NCBI GenBank assembly: GCA_965279195.1 | Contig: CBDIHP010000030.1 | Location: forward strand, 62,001-126,000 | Origin: CBDIHP01 sp965279195 | GTDB taxonomy: Bacteria; Planctomycetota; Planctomycetia; Isosphaerales; Isosphaeraceae | Reading direction: 5' to 3' | DNA: 64,000 nucleotides | Shown: positions 63,518 to 64,000 of the stretch, piece after piece | Layout of the letters: each line of letters begins with the position of its first letter | How positions within the stretch are numbered: position 1 is the first letter of the stretch | Position numbers and translations under genes: made by a program | Notes under the pieces: model-generated | The model's database searches: none | What the model was told of the DNA's origin: nothing | Seen by the model: only the letters and a program-made list of their open reading frames with translations

Positions 63518-63815
63518 CTTGGGTCTCTCCAACGAGACTGGCGGTCCGCCGGGGGGAGGGGATCCCCGATCGGCGGGTGGGATCGATGGGCCCGGCGCGG
63601 AGGCTGGGCGGCGGGGAGTCGTTCGACTCTCGGTCGACTGTAGCGTCGCTTGCAATCATTCACAAGCCGTTGTCAAACATCTCTTGGACAATCTTTTCCC
63701 CGAGAATGCACGGCGACAAGGCCCGATCTTCCGCAGTTGTTCGAAATCGACAGGGCGACGGCGACGGTCGGGGTCTGGACGACCCCGGGTCCGATTCGTA
63801 AACTAGGGACGCAAT

Positions 63816-64000
63816 GACCGGGTAGCTCAGTCGGTAGAGCAACGGACTTCAACCAAGAATAGGAGCCTCGCGCGGGAAGAATTCGTTCACGAACCGCGAC
63901 GAGTGAATGCCGCAATTTGCTGGGACGCCCTGAGAGCCCCCGCACCACAACGTGGCCGGTAACGGCGAGCGTGACGGTCGGAAAAGCTGGGGGATTGGGC
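63816..64000 (+). tRNA. tRNA gene interrupted in the anticodon loop (5' part only)
   Basis: The 5' exon begins about 63816 with a 7-base acceptor strand (GACCGGG), TA at positions 8-9, a complete D arm (GCTC AGTCGGTA GAGC, 63825-63840), base 26, and the 5' strand of the anticodon stem (AACGGA) followed by C32, U33 and U34 (63847-63849). No matching 3' strand of the stem follows; instead intron-like sequence starts. The D arm is that of a type I tRNA, not tRNA-Leu. The 3' exon is outside the window, so the anticodon is unknown apart from a likely first base U; tRNA-Lys(UUU) is one possibility by stem similarity. The start may shift by a base. Confidence 0.7.
63850..64000 (+). ncRNA. Group I-type self-splicing intron in the tRNA (partial)
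   Basis: The sequence after U34 has the layout of a tRNA group I intron of the cyanobacterial/Azoarcus IC3 kind. P1: exon CTT with following C pairs with GGAG (63862-63865), placing a U-G pair at the splice site. AAGAATAGGAGCC resembles the start of the Azoarcus intron. P2: CTCG-CGCGG (63867-63875) pairs with CCGCG-A-CGAG (63894-63903), with an inner TTCG/CGAA hairpin. P4: TTTGCTG (about 63914-63920) pairs with CGGCGAG downstream (about 63965-63971) in the core-like stretch GGTAACGGCGAGC. P7 and the 3' splice site would lie beyond the window. The fold is by eye. Confidence 0.65.

Noticed and set aside
63841..63856. Reading the tRNA as having anticodon UCA (selenocysteine or UGA-decoding Trp)
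   Set aside because: C-T-T-C-A-A would give UCA, but no 3' stem strand follows and the D arm is not that of tRNA-Sec. TGA is used as an ordinary stop throughout the window. The intron reading explains more.

Overview
The window is strongly GC-rich, with third codon positions almost all G or C. Its gene content points to a planctomycete, most likely of the Isosphaeraceae type. The markers are three pairs of DUF1549/DUF1553 haem-motif proteins with DUF1501 proteins, two secreted proteins with the planctomycete N-terminal LExLExR-type motif, a PEP-CTERM protein, a CRTAC1/UnbV protein, and several small secreted proteins of planctomycete style. The genus is not resolved.

Layout. 1-0.57 kb: a thiS-thiG fusion, cut by the window edge. 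0.7-11.5 kb: a secreted CAP protein, a phosphohexomutase, a short UvrC, an ABC-F ATPase, a PPP-type phosphoesterase, two small secreted proteins and a polysaccharide export lipoprotein. 11.7-17.5 kb: four consecutive genes (PA14/multihaem cytochrome, metallo-beta-lactamase fold protein, CBM9-like protein, S1-domain protein), all carrying frameshifts, with a family of short palindromes around the second one. 17.6-26.8 kb: a conserved unknown gene, then two tandem units of DUF1549/1553 plus DUF1501. 26.8-33.1 kb: small secreted proteins, an XRE regulator, ArfB, and a divergent pair of related surface proteins that use two different sorting signals. 33.3-37.3 kb: a CecR-like TetR regulator translationally coupled to a DevCAB-type exporter, behind a visible promoter and operator. 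37.5-39.4 kb: ltaE-nfi operon with a near-consensus promoter. 39.5-45.1 kb: hisD, an LRR gene, a GNAT gene, hisC, hisB and a flippase-like membrane protein. 45.2-54.8 kb: a long leftward directon (alpha/beta hydrolase, small protein, membrane protein, malQ, ribBA, TlpA-like thioredoxin, CRTAC1). 55.1-58.6 kb: a helical unknown, glcE and glcF. 58.7-63.5 kb: a sugar isomerase-like protein and a third DUF1501 plus DUF1549/1553 pair. 63.8-64.0 kb: the 5' half of a tRNA interrupted in the anticodon loop by what looks like a group I intron that runs off the window.

How the genes work together. The histidine genes, riboflavin gene, thiazole synthase and glycolate oxidase subunits are housekeeping metabolism. 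The DUF1501/DUF1549 pairs, CRTAC1, TlpA, PA14-cytochrome, CAP and LExR/PEP-CTERM proteins form a large exported inventory. The most interesting points are the intron-containing tRNA, the divergent paralogues with alternative sorting signals, the cluster of frameshifts at 12-17 kb, and the ThiS-ThiG fusion. No CRISPR array, insertion sequence, rRNA gene or recognisable prophage was seen. All calls rest on reading the sequence; no database search was run.
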